Below, in pieces: positions 53,680-64,000 of a DNA stretch of 64,000 nucleotides. The number at the start of each line of letters is the position of its first letter. Within the stretch, counting starts at the first letter, position 1. Under the pieces are notes generated by a model, which was not told the DNA's origin, made no database searches, and saw only the letters and a list, made by a program, of their open reading frames with translations. Position numbers and translations under genes: made by a program. Source of the stretch: Oegoconia quadripuncta (lineage: Eukaryota > Arthropoda > Insecta > Lepidoptera > Autostichidae). The stretch spans positions 8,745,001-8,809,000 of the forward strand of contig OX438748.1 in assembly GCA_949316235.1 (NCBI GenBank), given 5' to 3'.

Positions 53680-54065
53680 ATTTATTTTCGAGCCATGGAT
53701 GTTTATATAAATATTTATATATAAATAAATAGCCTCAGACATACACACAGCGGCATCTAGCTCCAGAATAAGCAACTATAGGCTTATGTTGTATGTACCA
53801 AATGGTTGATATACTACATAAATACATTTTTTTGTTGTAAATAATTACTTATTATTAATGAAAACATCCATAACTCGGGTACACATGCCCGTATTCATCA
53901 CACAAACATATGCCCCTAGCCGGATTCGAACCCACAACCTTTTGGTATAGTGGCCAGAGTTGCTAACCACAAAACCAAACATGTATGTTTTTATATTAAC
54001 TAGTATTCATAATACGAGCTTAGCTTGGAACTAGATGACAGGTGTGTCCGAAATATTTGTTATTT
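53680..54065 (+). repeat. SINE-B split by a reversed SINE-A
   Basis: 53680-53728 is SINE-B body (CGAGCCATGGATGTTTATAT). 53986-54065 continues it (TGTATGTTTTTATATTAACT, AGCTTAGCTTGGAACTAGAT, GTGTCCGAAATATTTG). The gap is filled by SINE-A. Confidence 0.75.
53730..53985 (-). repeat. SINE-A nested in SINE-B
   Basis: ATACACACAGCGGCATCTAG, AACATATGCCCCTAGCCGGA, TTCGAACCCACAACCTTTTG. The head is slightly degraded at its start. Confidence 0.85.
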
Positions 54066-54067
54066 AC

Positions 54068-54185
54068 TAGCTTATAGCTTGCGGTTTCGCCTGCGTGGAA
54101 TAAGTTTATTGCTGATATGTTTAATTTGTCTATCTCTCGGGAACTACTCACTATATAGAGATAAAAATATCCTGTTTTAGTTAAA
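54068..54185 (+). repeat. Repeat G, 5' part
   Basis: AGCTTGCGGTTTCGCCTGCG, TGGAATAAGTTTATTGCTG, TCTCGGGAACTACTCACTAT. Confidence 0.6.
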
Positions 54186-55070
54186 GACGTCAGGGTTCAT
54201 TCATATAGGTATTCATAAATGTTATTATTGAACAGCAAAGTTAAGCATCGATAATATGTTGTTGTGATACTGTTAAGGAGTTTTACATTAATAATACATC
54301 CACAAATCAAGATTTCACTTACATACATAACTCTCCTTGTCATGCAAAGCAAACGTATGCAAGATCAAAAGAAATGTATCTTGAAGCGCACGGCCTTAAC
54401 GATCTTCCTGTGAGGAATCATTATGTCGTAATTCACGTTTCACGAACAAAAATCTTTTTCTTTTCTTTTCATTCCTGTTTTGACATGGTGTGGATGCAAC
54501 CTTATCGCTTGAGTGAAATTGAAAGGTAAGGAAATGGATGAAACCACGATAATGCAAGATTTTCTCGCAAGTTATTTTTTAGTTTAGTTGTAAAGATTGA
54601 ATTAATTTGATATAGATATTTACTTATGTTTATATATAGGTTCAGTCAACTACTATCAAGATTATAAAGTTATAATAAATTAGTCTTTAGCAACTTAATA
54701 GTGTTGCCATATTAAAACTTTTAAGAAAATTCCAGGTCACGCTTTCGTTCGCCAGACGTGAGTGTCGTAAAAGGCGACTATAGAGCATTGTGAGCATGCC
54801 AAAATATTTTTACCATACTACCAGATCGTATTGTTAATATACATTATAGTTAATAATAACGGCATTAAGTAATATTTACTTGAATTATCTAAAACAATAC
54901 CAACCTAGTTTTTATAATAAGTGCTAGATGATTCTATATAATCGGGTTTAGTTAACATTATGTAAGTGCGTTATGGTAGCTATAACACACGAGGCGGAAT
55001 TAGTGCCGAGTGTGTTTAACCAATATAAGCTCGTTTATCGTACAACATTTATCAATATACTTGCGAGGAA
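54186..55070. other. No gene; repeat R relic at 54745
   Basis: TCGCCAGACGTGAGTGTCGT, AAAAGGCGACTATAGAGC (54750-54787) is repeat R middle. Otherwise nothing. Confidence 0.4.
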
Positions 55071-55074
55071 ACAG

Positions 55075-55082
55075 TATAAAAG
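55075..55082 (+). promoter_or_regulatory. TATA box TATAAAAG
   Basis: A consensus TATA box in mixed sequence, 78 bp upstream of a small signal-peptide-like ORF. An initiator-like CCAGTTC (A at 55098) is only 23 bp away, shorter than the usual 28-33. Confidence 0.35.
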
Positions 55083-55152
55083 CGCTGTCTACTGGCCAGT
55101 TCGAAATTTGTAAACAGAACAATTTGAAGCATGTTTTATTACTGACCAACAT

Positions 55153-55260
55153 ATGAAGATCAGCGATATTTCATTCACCGGGCTGATGGTTTTATCACTT
55201 GGCTGTATGAGACTTATGCTGTTCTTTACTACAGCAAATAGTGCGGTTATAAGAATATAA
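55153..55260 (+). CDS. Tiny ORF with signal-peptide character
   Basis: 35 codons: MKISDISFTGLMVLSLGCMR, LMLFFTTANSA, VIRI, stop. Lys at position 2, a hydrophobic core from about residue 8 to 25 and a small-residue end (TTANSA) fit a secretion signal, with possible cleavage after ANSA. It could be exon 1 of a secreted-protein gene whose next exon lies beyond, with a weak donor near GCG^GTTATA, or it could be chance. No homology recognised. Confidence 0.3.
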   Translation: MKISDISFTGLMVLSLGCMRLMLFFTTANSAVIRI

Positions 55261-56912
55261 CTTCACTGCTTTATATATCTAAAACCGGTGAAATTAGATC
55301 CACTTTACGAGCAAGTATGTTGAAAAACTATTTATGAATGCATTCTATTATTGTAAAACGATATTATTTTGGTAAGTGTAAATATATTTATTAAGTATAC
55401 TAAATATATGTTTCATTATTATCTGATTTATTGTGAAGATATAACTAGATTGATCAAGTAAACTGAGCAATAAAGATAGATTTCACATGTAGTACAATAT
55501 TTTCTGTTTAAAGTAACTGTATTCAGGCTAATGAAACCAGAATTTTTCCCCGTGCAGCACAGATAGCAGTGATGGGCAGAAGTGTCATTGACGCAGAGCT
55601 TCGAAAATTTTGAAATCGCTAAAACGTCAGCAGACTTGAACACTTTTACATTATGTACCTACAGTAGGGGCTGCTACGTAACGATTAGAGCAAATTGAAA
55701 ACGATGAAATTCCTGCCATGCAGTCTGTCTGCATTTCACTTTTTGGATATATTACGTCGTCTATAAGTCTTCCAACTAGAACAACAATATTTAAATTGTT
55801 CAATCCTCAAATTATTTATAGTATTCACGAGATAAACAACTTAAGTTCTATGGCTTTCGAAAATTGCCTTACAAAATTATTAGTCGTAAAATTTGTATGA
55901 GGGGACCAATTTTATTTTGTTAATTTCCAAAAGCACGACGCCTCCTTTGAGGATCCAACAGACTTTTTCCTACGTAACTGGACTTCCATATTGGCGTCTA
56001 TTTTCGAATACCAATCGAAAATATTGCTTATTTACTACAAACTATTAGTTTCAAAGTAATGTGCGGATAATGTAACATTGTGTGTATATTTACCCGCAAT
56101 CATAATTGGTCAACTATCTTATCTAACATATAATGTATACCTGTTTGTTATCCGAAAATAAATATACTAACTACTTTTACTTTATTATATCTACTTACAT
56201 AATTATGAAATGACATATAAGGACAACAACATGTATACCTCTCACAATAAGGGAAGGATAAAAGTTTTACGAAGCATAAAAGCGGGCATGTCGAAAATCT
56301 GCGGTCATAAAACACGGGCGCTACCCTACATGGATTACCCACACGGTATATTCCTCTAGTCGCTCGGTGGAGATCAAAACGTCATTGATAGCAAATAATC
56401 CGTTTAAAGACCTCGGATCTGAATTGGAAATGTGATAGTTGTGTCCAATGTGTCGTGATAAATGGACGGTCTCGCCTTGTAATTGTCCAGTCTTTGTCCG
56501 GAAGTCTCTCGGTAATGCGTGGACCGATTTGAGTGTGGCTTTTTTTAAATCAAAGACCAAACAGGTTCTTAGTTCTTGTTTGATGAAAATCGGTTGAGAC
56601 GTTTTGAGGGTTTAAAATTTTTTATACTTTAGATTATACCTAGGGATAACTTATTATCCATGTTTGATGAAAATTGGTTAAGCCGTTTCGAAGATATTTA
56701 ACTTTAAATACAATTGGTTTACTCTATTTAGATATTATTATCAAGAGTTACCTCGGGGGCTTTGTAAATTTTCAATTTAATCGAACTTAATTTTACTTTG
56801 TAACTTTTATATAATAATTTAGCTATTAATCAACCATTACGGTTACAAAATAATAAGTAATAATGTACATGTAGATTAATAGATATTACTAGATTTATAA
56901 AAGAAATTAGCA
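55261..56912. other. No gene; repeat-like 56575-56710
   Basis: TTGATGAAAATCGGTTGAGA and TTGATGAAAATTGGTTAAGC (56579 and 56663) are two units of a repeat typical of LINE or TE UTRs. The minus frame at 56321-56560 has no recognised domain. Confidence 0.4.
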
Positions 56913-57135
56913 TTTCGCCCGCGGCTTCGCCTGTGTGGAATATCTTTATCGCGGATTTGTTTACCTCGCGGGAACTACTCGTTTATCGAGATAAAATGTC
57001 TTAATCCACGGCAAATCTACCTATTTACCAAATTTCATCCAAATCTGTTCAGCTGTTACGCCGTGATTGATCAACAAACAAACAAATAAATAAACAAACA
57101 AACATTCAAACTTTCGCATTTAAAATATTAGTTAG
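56913..57135 (+). repeat. Repeat G, near full length
   Basis: TTTCGCCCGCGGCTTCGCCT, GTGTGGAATATCTTTATCGC, GCGGGAACTACTCGTTTATC, AAATTTCATCCAAATCTGTT, then an ACAAACAAA run and TTCGCATTTAAAATATTAGT. Confidence 0.75.
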
Positions 57136-57489
57136 ATTAGATATATACTGTGACTGTATAATACCACTAGACTAGATATAGTAGTCTTTTTGAAATGGAT
57201 GTGTGTGTATTTAAAGCTTATAAGTACAAAAGAACCTGTCATTTTCAATTCACTCACTTCATTTTATATATAAAAAAAATATTAATACGGGTACAGATTC
57301 TAGGAATTTGTGTTGAATATCAATGTTCGCATATTAAAGCCATCAATGTTTTACATTTATTATTCTATCACGAAATACTTCTATTTGAATTAAAGTTGTA
57401 TTTTGGATTATATTTTAGTCCTGCCAACGATTTGAGTGGAATTTATGAAACCTGTTATTTGTTTAAATTGGTAACAACACATACATACA

Positions 57490-57545
57490 CTCATAATGTC
57501 ACGACCTTTATCCCAAATGGGTGGTCAGAGATATCTCAAATAGAA
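57490..57545 (-). repeat. Repeat R 3' relic
   Basis: GTCACGACCTTTATCCCAAA, TGGGTGGTCAGAGATATCTC. Confidence 0.55.
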
Positions 57546-60180
57546 GCGAATACTAAAAAGCAAAAAATATAAACTTTTTAACAATTCCAACAAACGGAAT
57601 TCAGCCACACCAAAATAAAAAAATATTTTACTCAAAGTTATTTTCTGTTTACTGTTTTCAACAAATTTTCAACATTGCGCCGATTGCGAAAGATATTTTG
57701 TCATATGCTACAAATAATAATAATTACGACAGTTAACATAGAAAATAACTTATTAAGTGATACGGGCTTTTTAGTAACATTATTTTACTGAAAAGTGTTT
57801 TTACAAATATATAGCGCCTTGGTGTGACGGACCAGCGAGAATATTAATTTTGAAATGTATAATTATTCCCACAGTTCATTTTATGTTATATTGTACAAAG
57901 TTTCTAAGAACTTTTTATAAACCCAAGTACTTGCCATAAGTTGTTCAGCTATAATATTACTCATAAACTAGTAATGCCTACATAACTCTGAAAATTTCAC
58001 TTTCATTATGTTTACTGTAATAAATAGTTTTAACATTTTCAAAAATGTAATGTGTGGATAAGTAACTTTAACAAAAGTTACTTTTTATATCGCAATATTA
58101 ACAAGATTTTTTTTTAAGATTCTGTTTCATATCTCGAAAGATATAAGTGTTATGATGTAAGTACAATCAAACTAAATTACAACTTTATGCAGTATCTAGT
58201 AGTATGTTGTGGAAGCTGGATATACCAGTAATACGCAGTATATGGAGGAATAACAGACAAGAGCACCTTGAGAATGTAATTTTACGTTATATTTCCCATA
58301 AACTAACAAAACCGATTTGCGACTGAGAAGTAATGACATACACCTGAAAAAAGAATTTTTATAAAACGTCAACATTCCTTTTAATTTGTATTTGTATCTA
58401 TATAGAACTTCTAACATATGCGAAAAAAGCTGCTGTAATAAATATAGAGGGATAGACAGGCAGACTTTACTACGGACTACAAAAATTTAGGTAATTATAA
58501 GTACAGGTTAAACCTCCTGGAAATTTTAATGCAATGTTGAACTTTTATAGAAAATTTAAGATAAATGCCCGTTCCATGAATGCCACTTGATGGCATAAAT
58601 TTAATATCGTGACCGAGAACAAATGGAACTTTTGTAACAAATTTCATTTATCTCCTTCTTCGTGGAATTTCATAAAATCGATTACATTGAACGATTCCAA
58701 GTATTTCTTAATGGATGTACTAAGACTGATTGATAGGTCTATCAATTGCCTTCGGTTTTATTCACTCCATTATATTGGCATTCAGACATTATTGTCAGAC
58801 AGTCTTCATTGCAAATTACGTCAGGTTGACGTACCAATAACGCATTTAACATAAATTGAAATTTTTGAAAACCTACGAGATTAAATCATCTAGCATTATG
58901 GAGTTTGCATATTTTCCAGAGAAAGGTTATTCAGTATCGGAATTTCTGAGCTACAAGTAATTTATTTTTCTTTTCATTGTGTATTTTATTTTCTGACATT
59001 TACCTTAATTTATTTATCATTAATAACTAATACTCATTTAACTTGTTTAATAATTTGCCATATTTAATATTATGCTTTACTACGATGATATTTGGACGCC
59101 ACAAATGACTGTATTAAATTAAAAGATCAATTGTTGGACCATACTGTGAATATTTCATTTCATTAATGTAAACAACTTAAAGCTGTACCTAATCTTTGAA
59201 ACGACTAACCAATTTCCATTAAATACGGCTAACAATTATCTCGCAAAACACCAGCTTTCGGAAAAAATAGCTTTCAAATCAGTTCAGTGTTTGACTTGAT
59301 GATCCATGCCACATACAAGCACTTAAACAATTTTAACACCTTTCATTTTGAGTTGAGGGTTATATACGGTCCAAACGTACTTACTACAGTTGGAGTTCAT
59401 GAGGGCCTCCTAATCCAAAAGTAGGCCACGGTATTCAAGTACATACGAGTATATAGGCAGATGGAGATGAAGGTGGATATAATTTATTTTCATAATAATG
59501 GCGCTATTAGGGCACTAGTGTGGTATCTCAGCTGGAATCGATGAAGGCACCCTCGTTCAGGTTTAGGCATTTATATAAGTAAAAAGTCAAAAAAATAAAA
59601 GCATTTTTTGATTTTGAAAGTTTCGGCCTCATATTGCTGTTAAAAAAATCAAGTTTCTAGTGTAACGCAATAAAAAGACATGACATTCCAAAGCGTATCT
59701 GACACTCAATTTCATAGTTCGACTGCATAACTACATACTTAAGTTTGTCATCTTAAGATGGTTGTCAGCGTTGATGTTAGGTACGAAATTTGCAGGCACG
59801 CATACAAGCAGCTGCTTCTAAGAAAAAGGGCCTTGACACTTGAACATACGGACAACAAAGTGATCCCATAAGGGTTCCTTATATAACTTTTAAGGTACGG
59901 AACCCTACATATGAAAAGATCTGATCTAACCACCACTGATTTTTATTTATTTCCTTTTTCCACAAATTTTATTTAATAAGTTCCCACATGATAGTTTTTA
60001 GATAAGTTTCTCAGCCTTAAGTGCGTAGTTATATAAATGAAATGATTCAGAAAGCAAGTAGGTAACATAAAAGAAATAAACTAATTGTTCAAAATAACAG
60101 CCAGAACAGTCATATTTAGAACAGTGTCATTAAAGTATTGTCTATTCAGCATACGTGTGAATGTACATGTGCTTGTACAA
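57546..60180. other. Featureless AT-rich DNA
   Basis: The longest gene- and repeat-poor stretch of the window. Short frames have no domain. TTTTAAGGTACGGAACCCTA (59888-59907) is a relic of the repeat seen at 49655. Confidence 0.45.
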
Positions 60181-60400
60181 TACTTGATGTTAAGTGAAGA
60201 TGAGCCTGAAGCGTACTGACCCGGAAACCCCATCTTATTAAGAGGACTGGCTATCTTATCTCCGACAACCGGAACGCAACAATGCTATTAACATTGCTGT
60301 TTAGCGGCAGAATTAGATGAGATGGTGGTAGCTAGCCAGGCGGACATTTAAAATGCCCTACCACCAACCAAACCGATTACTGAACTTGTACCTTGCTGGT
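60181..60400 (-). repeat. SINE-C, both ends lost
   Basis: ACTTGATGTTAAGTGAAGAT, GGACTGGCTATCTTATCTCC, GACAACCGGAACGCAACAAT, GCGGACATTTAAAATGCCCT. Confidence 0.85.
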
Positions 60401-61250
60401 CTATTCTATTAAGTTCACAATTCCTTAACCGACTTTTTAAACGGTTTATTGAGCCCTGTTCAACTCTACTGGGAACCACACCTAACGAACTTTATAAGGA
60501 TACCAAATGGTGTGCAAAGTTTCGTCATTAATTTTTTAATAAGTTCTTTTGGAAAAATAATTAAATCAGGAATGATAAACTTTGATAAATCGTTCTTTGA
60601 AACATCTAAATATAGATTTCCCATTGTATTCTGATTTCCATGAATAGCCGTTTAGTTGGTTTCGGTTTGTGTATTGTGCTATCGACACGAGTAATCGGTT
60701 CCTAGGCCATAAATCTCACCAGTAATTAATCATGGGTCTGACCGTGATGGCCGACACGGCCTCTCTCGCTTGCCGCTCGAGACAACGTTTTTCACGCCTT
60801 TGTCTTCTGCTCTTACAAAACTTTTTCTAAGTACCGCTTTTTACAACTGAAATATAACGTTCCATTTTTAAACAAGTACAATACGAGTATACTGTGTGAG
60901 TTTGATAAATTATCTCAAGATCATAATGTGAAATTATAGTGCTACGAGTCTGCTACGCCGTAGTAGTTGGCTACAGTGTTTTTATATTAGAATATTGTAA
61001 TAGCTTAATTTCTGAAATTAGATAAGTGTTCATCATCATCATATTAGCCGAAAGACGTCCACTGCTGGACAAAGGCCTCCTCCAAATATCTCCATAAGAA
61101 ATAACAATTAAATAAATAAGTTTGTAAACAAATGTGAAAAGTTGATTTTCCCCCACTTTTAATGACAATACAGTGTAGTATGAGTCAATAATGAAGCCGG
61201 GAGGTAGTAAGGGATACATTAATTGGCTTCTCGTACCTACTCGTAAGTAC
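60401..61250. other. No gene; RTE tail relic at 61031
   Basis: CATCATCATCATATTAGCCG, AAAGACGTCCACTGCTGGAC, AAAGGCCTCCTCC (61031-61083) is an antisense RTE tail. 60740-60800 is GC-richer (GACCGTGATGGCCGACACGG) of unknown nature. Confidence 0.45.
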
Positions 61251-61251
61251 T

Positions 61252-61400
61252 ATATATAGTCGTCTCCATATTTAACCATATAGGGCAATTTTACAGTGGT
61301 AGCATGGTGCCTATGTAAATTGTACCATCCGAAATTTTCTAAAATGATAGTCAGACAAAAGAAATTGAGGTCAAAGGTCAGTCATGTATCGATAATTGTA
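61252..61400 (+). repeat. Decayed end of MITE (as at 41595)
   Basis: TAGTCGTCTCCATATTTAAC, CATATAGGGCAATTTTACAG, GTACCATCCGAAATTTTCTA. Confidence 0.5.
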
Positions 61401-61983
61401 ATAGAAGAGTTTCAAGTAAGTTATGATCAAAATTGAAACTAAGTAATGTGCTTACTGTATCTAGTACGTAGTACTTGCTTAGAATTTTTAAAAACATTTG
61501 AATCATCATGTTTAGTCAGCGATATGGGTAATATTATTCAGGAATTTTTATAATGTCTACTGCTTACAAGTACAACAAATAACCCTTATTTTTATAGGTT
61601 GAGTCGGATTTTGGTACATGTATTTCAGCCGTACAAAATAAACTCGCGAATTTAACGCAAGAGCATTGTAAAACCACAGGTACCAACGTACAGATAAAAT
61701 ATATCAGGGAAAGTTACGGAGTCACATTTTTCCATGATCCCAGTTTGAATCGAATGGCGACCCGGCGTGCATATATCACCACGGCTCTAATAAATCAGGA
61801 GCCATGATCACCGATCAGAAGTTGGTAAAGTTTAGCATTTCAGGGCATTCGTATAAATCTGAGCAGTCGACTGTGAAATTAAATGAGATCAAAGCTAATA
61901 CAAAGATCTATCTATCTCAAGCATTCCAGAAAGTGTCTAGGTTGCAATTAATATTGTTCGCATTATATTACCTCATAGTGCTG
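61401..61983. other. No gene seen
   Basis: One 65-codon frame at 61804 with no domain. Confidence 0.4.
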
Positions 61984-62110
61984 TGTGGTTTCGGCACTTA
62001 AAAATAACAGAACCAACCTATCTCTTCCCGTGGGTATCGTAAAAGTCGACTATGGGGCTTTTCACAAAAACTAGATTTGCACGTTTTTCTGGCGTCGCGT
62101 TTACCCCCTG
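61984..62110 (+). repeat. Repeat R, 5' part
   Basis: GTGTGGTTTCGGCACTTAAA, AACAGAACCAACCTATCTCT, TCCCGTGGGTATCGTAAAAG, TCGACTATGGGGC, TTACCCCCTGTTATG. Confidence 0.65.
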
Positions 62111-62130
62111 TTATGTTAATGCATAACATT

Positions 62131-62520
62131 TATACCGGATGAGCTTTTGTACCGTAAGGAAAAAAATAGAGCTTATTAGGTAAGTCAAATATTTGTATAG
62201 GCATAGTATTGGCATAGGTAATTTAATTTTGTTTTCAAAAACGCCCGCTGTGGCCGATGGTTGATATGCGACTGGTGTGATTGTAGGGTTCCTATCATTC
62301 GAAATTTACTTGAAACTCCTATTTTTTCCAAGTTTTCTTTATTTAGTTAATTTAATGATGTAATTAAGTGGAATAGACTACAAACCACCGTTAAATGACA
62401 AAATTAATGGGTTATCACATGATGGTTTTGAAAAAAAAAATCAACTACCTATGCCAATACCCTCTATTTCACTTACCTAATATGCCCTATTTTCTTCCTT
62501 ACGGTAAAAAAAACGGTATA
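62131..62520. mobile_element. Palindromic MITE family F, complete
   Basis: 390 bp. Left arm from TATACCGGATGAG, right arm ending CGGTATA. Mirrored blocks: CCGTAAGGAAAAAAATAG, TTAGGTAAGT.AAAT, TTGGCATAGGTA and TTTTCAAAA, so the TIRs are about 100 bp and imperfect. No protein. Half copies at 1305, 5916 and 38249. A mariner lies directly on its right. Confidence 0.8.
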
Positions 62521-62526
62521 CATTCA

Positions 62527-62558
62527 GTGTACTAAGTATCGGGAATTTGTCAATAAAA
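62527..62558 (+). repeat. Left mariner TIR
   Basis: Three mismatches to the right TIR over 32 bp. It lies 14 bp beyond the transposase stop codon. Confidence 0.85.
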
Positions 62559-62571
62559 CAAAAAATACAAA

Positions 62572-63645
62572 TTATTCATCTAAATTTATTTTATCGCCTT
62601 CAAAGTAGGCCCCATCGCTTGCAATACAACATCTCCACCGCTTCACCCAGTCTTCCATACATTTTTCATAGGCTATTTGCGGTATGGCCTTTAGCTCATT
62701 CAGCGAATTTTCTTTTATGGCTTCTATCGACTCAAAACGTTTTCCTCGAAGTGGTAATTTTAACTTGGGAAATAAAAAAAAGTCAGACGGAGCCATATCA
62801 GGTGAATACGGTGCTTGGTCGAGAACTTTTGTTGAATTTTTCGCTAAAAACTCTTTCACTATAATGGCTGTGTGTGATGGTGCATTATCATGGTGCAGCA
62901 TCCATGAGTTGTGTTGCCACAAATCTGGACGTTTTCGGCGGATACTCTCACGCAAACGCTTCATGACGCCTAAATAATATTCTTTATTCACTGTTTCTCC
63001 CTCTGGAAGGAATTCGGAGTGAACCACACCACGGTAGTCAAAAAAAACTGTCAGCATCACCTTGATTTTGGAGCGACTTTGCCGCGGTTTTTTGGGTTTC
63101 GGCTCGTTTTCGAGACGCCATTCTGAAGACTGTTGGCTTGTTTGCATGTCGTACTCATAAACCCATGTCTCGTCGCCAGTTATTATACGTTTCATAAAGG
63201 TCGGATCCGTAGAAGCTCGGGAAACCATGTCTTCAGCGACATGCTTTCGCTGCGCTTTTTGAACAAAATTGAGCTCTTTTGGAACTAGTCGAGCGGCGAC
63301 GCGTTTCATGCCTAAAATGTCAATGAGAATGTTGTGGACGGACTTAAAAGATATGTTCACCTCACTAGCCAACTCTCTCAGACTCATACGTCGATTTTCG
63401 AGCACTAGCTTCTTGATTCTGTCGATGTTTTCTTTGGTCGTAGCGGTTGAAGGTCTACCAGAACGAGGCAAGTCTACTACTACTTCTCGGCCTTCTTTAA
63501 AAGCCTTATACCATTCATAAGCCCTTGTTTTCGATATACACGATTCGCCGTAGGTATTGCGCAACATTTTTAGTGATTCACCACATGAAATATCATTTGA
63601 AACACAAAATTTAAGGCACACTCTTTGTTCAACAATATTTTCCAT
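62572..63645 (-). CDS. Mariner transposase, apparently intact
   Basis: 357 residues, close to the family's usual 340-360. The first 110 residues form the paired helix-turn-helix DNA-binding region: SKTRAYEWYKAFKEGRE (39-54) is the first recognition block and RMSLRELASEVNIS.KSVHNIL the second. LVPKELN (120-126) stands for the WVPHEL-type linker. The catalytic triad is D158 (ITGDETWVYEYD), D253 (HHDNAPSHT) and D288 (YSPDMAPSDFFLFPKLK), with 34 residues between the last two: the D34D signature of true mariners. The protein would cut and reinsert the element at TA sites. No stop or frameshift was found. The motif style resembles vertumnana-type mariners, but the subfamily is not certain. Smaller overlapping frames are shadows. 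Confidence 0.95.
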   Translation of the reverse strand: MENIVEQRVCLKFCVSNDISCGESLKMLRNTYGESCISKTRAYEWYKAFKEGREVVVDLPRSGRPSTATTKENIDRIKKLVLENRRMSLRELASEVNISFKSVHNILIDILGMKRVAARLVPKELNFVQKAQRKHVAEDMVSRASTDPTFMKRIITGDETWVYEYDMQTSQQSSEWRLENEPKPKKPRQSRSKIKVMLTVFFDYRGVVHSEFLPEGETVNKEYYLGVMKRLRESIRRKRPDLWQHNSWMLHHDNAPSHTAIIVKEFLAKNSTKVLDQAPYSPDMAPSDFFLFPKLKLPLRGKRFESIEAIKENSLNELKAIPQIAYEKCMEDWVKRWRCCIASDGAYFEGDKINLDE

Positions 63646-63800
63646 TGTAAAAATCGCCGAGGACTCAAAACTATGACCAACAAAAAGTGTAGTTTAAAAC
63701 AAATTAAATGACAGATCCCGCTCAAATTTTGCGCGCTAAATCAGTACAGTGCTACCAACATGCAGTAAAAAAATTAGAACGACCTCTTTTACGCGGGTCT

Positions 63801-63832
63801 TTTTATTGACATATTCCCGATACTTTTTACAC
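63801..63832 (-). repeat. Right mariner TIR
   Basis: Upstream of the transposase start (156 bp from the ATG). That interval is the likely 5' UTR/promoter. Confidence 0.85.
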
Positions 63833-64000
63833 AGAGTAGTATATTTCGAAAATATTAGTTTGAATTATTTTATAATATTTTCATGTAATATAATTGAAAA
63901 TTTTGAAAATCCTCAAGAATCAACGATTATATCATGCAGATAAACAAAACGACCTAGGTCTTGGTCACGTAGTAAACAACATTGTTATTGGAGAAATTGA

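Larger units (their letters stand above)
62527..63832 (-). mobile_element. Complete mariner element, about 1.3 kb
   Basis: Inverted terminal sequences at 62527-62558 and 63801-63832 agree at 29 of 32 positions (core AGTATCGGGAAT.TGTCAATAA) and flank a full-length transposase frame. Size and layout are those of a canonical mariner. The exact outermost base and the TA duplication are ambiguous: TA occurs at 62519-62520 on the left and at 63837-63838 or 63840-63841 on the right. Confidence 0.9.

Noticed and set aside
57195..57572. 125-codon plus-strand frame
   Set aside because: Composition follows AT bias, no domain, and its end runs into a repeat R relic.
62547..62977. Plus-strand frames of 97-105 codons
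   Set aside because: Antisense shadows of the mariner transposase.
63269..63520. 83-codon plus-strand frame
   Set aside because: Antisense shadow of the transposase DNA-binding region.

Overview
The window looks like gene-poor, AT-rich insect nuclear DNA, most likely Lepidoptera. The evidence is the mix of repeats: tRNA-headed SINEs with intact A/B boxes, RTE- and Jockey/CR1-type LINE 3' ends, the dispersed repeat beginning CCGCCCGCGGCTTCGCC, a 5S-rRNA-derived SINE, many short TIR elements and mariner transposons. Family-level placement cannot be made from the sequence alone. No bacterial features (operons, Shine-Dalgarno sites, CRISPR) are present. No convincing multi-exon host gene was found. 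The only long intact reading frame is a transposase.

Layout. 1-9 kb: SINE and LINE debris, a Jockey-like LINE tail (3890-4595) and a SINE with another repeat nested in it (6979-7310). 9-10.2 kb: a CpG-rich block and then a nearly perfect palindrome with 321-bp arms (9518-10216). 11.3-11.6 kb: an unexplained basic 89-codon frame on the minus strand. 13.9-16.3 kb: two decayed RTE LINE ends. 16.55-17.55 kb: a deleted Tc1/mariner-superfamily element with 268-bp TIRs and a TA duplication. 17.6-18.8 kb: a Harbinger-like MITE and a fold-back element with internal tandem repeats. 19.3-20.1 kb: a retroposon with a 12-bp target duplication, a possible core promoter and a 5S-like SINE. 20.7-27 kb: LINE tails, including RT-motif remnants. 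28-31 kb: two SINEs, then mostly single-copy-looking DNA. 31-45 kb: dense SINE and MITE patchwork, with nested insertions and a perfect 25-bp hairpin at 44939-44994. 46-54 kb: more SINEs, a chimeric SINE, two tail-to-tail LINE ends and a SINE-in-SINE nest. 54-60 kb: mostly featureless, apart from a TATA box upstream of a tiny signal-peptide-like ORF (55153-55260). 62.1-63.8 kb: a palindromic MITE directly abutting an apparently intact mariner element.

How it works together: the window is best read as intergenic or intronic DNA built by repeated transposition. Four SINE families are named A-D in the entries; E, F, G, H, I and R label other dispersed repeats. These labels are mine, based on copies seen inside this window. 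The only element with a plausibly active protein is the mariner at 62527-63832. Nothing here supports a multi-gene system.
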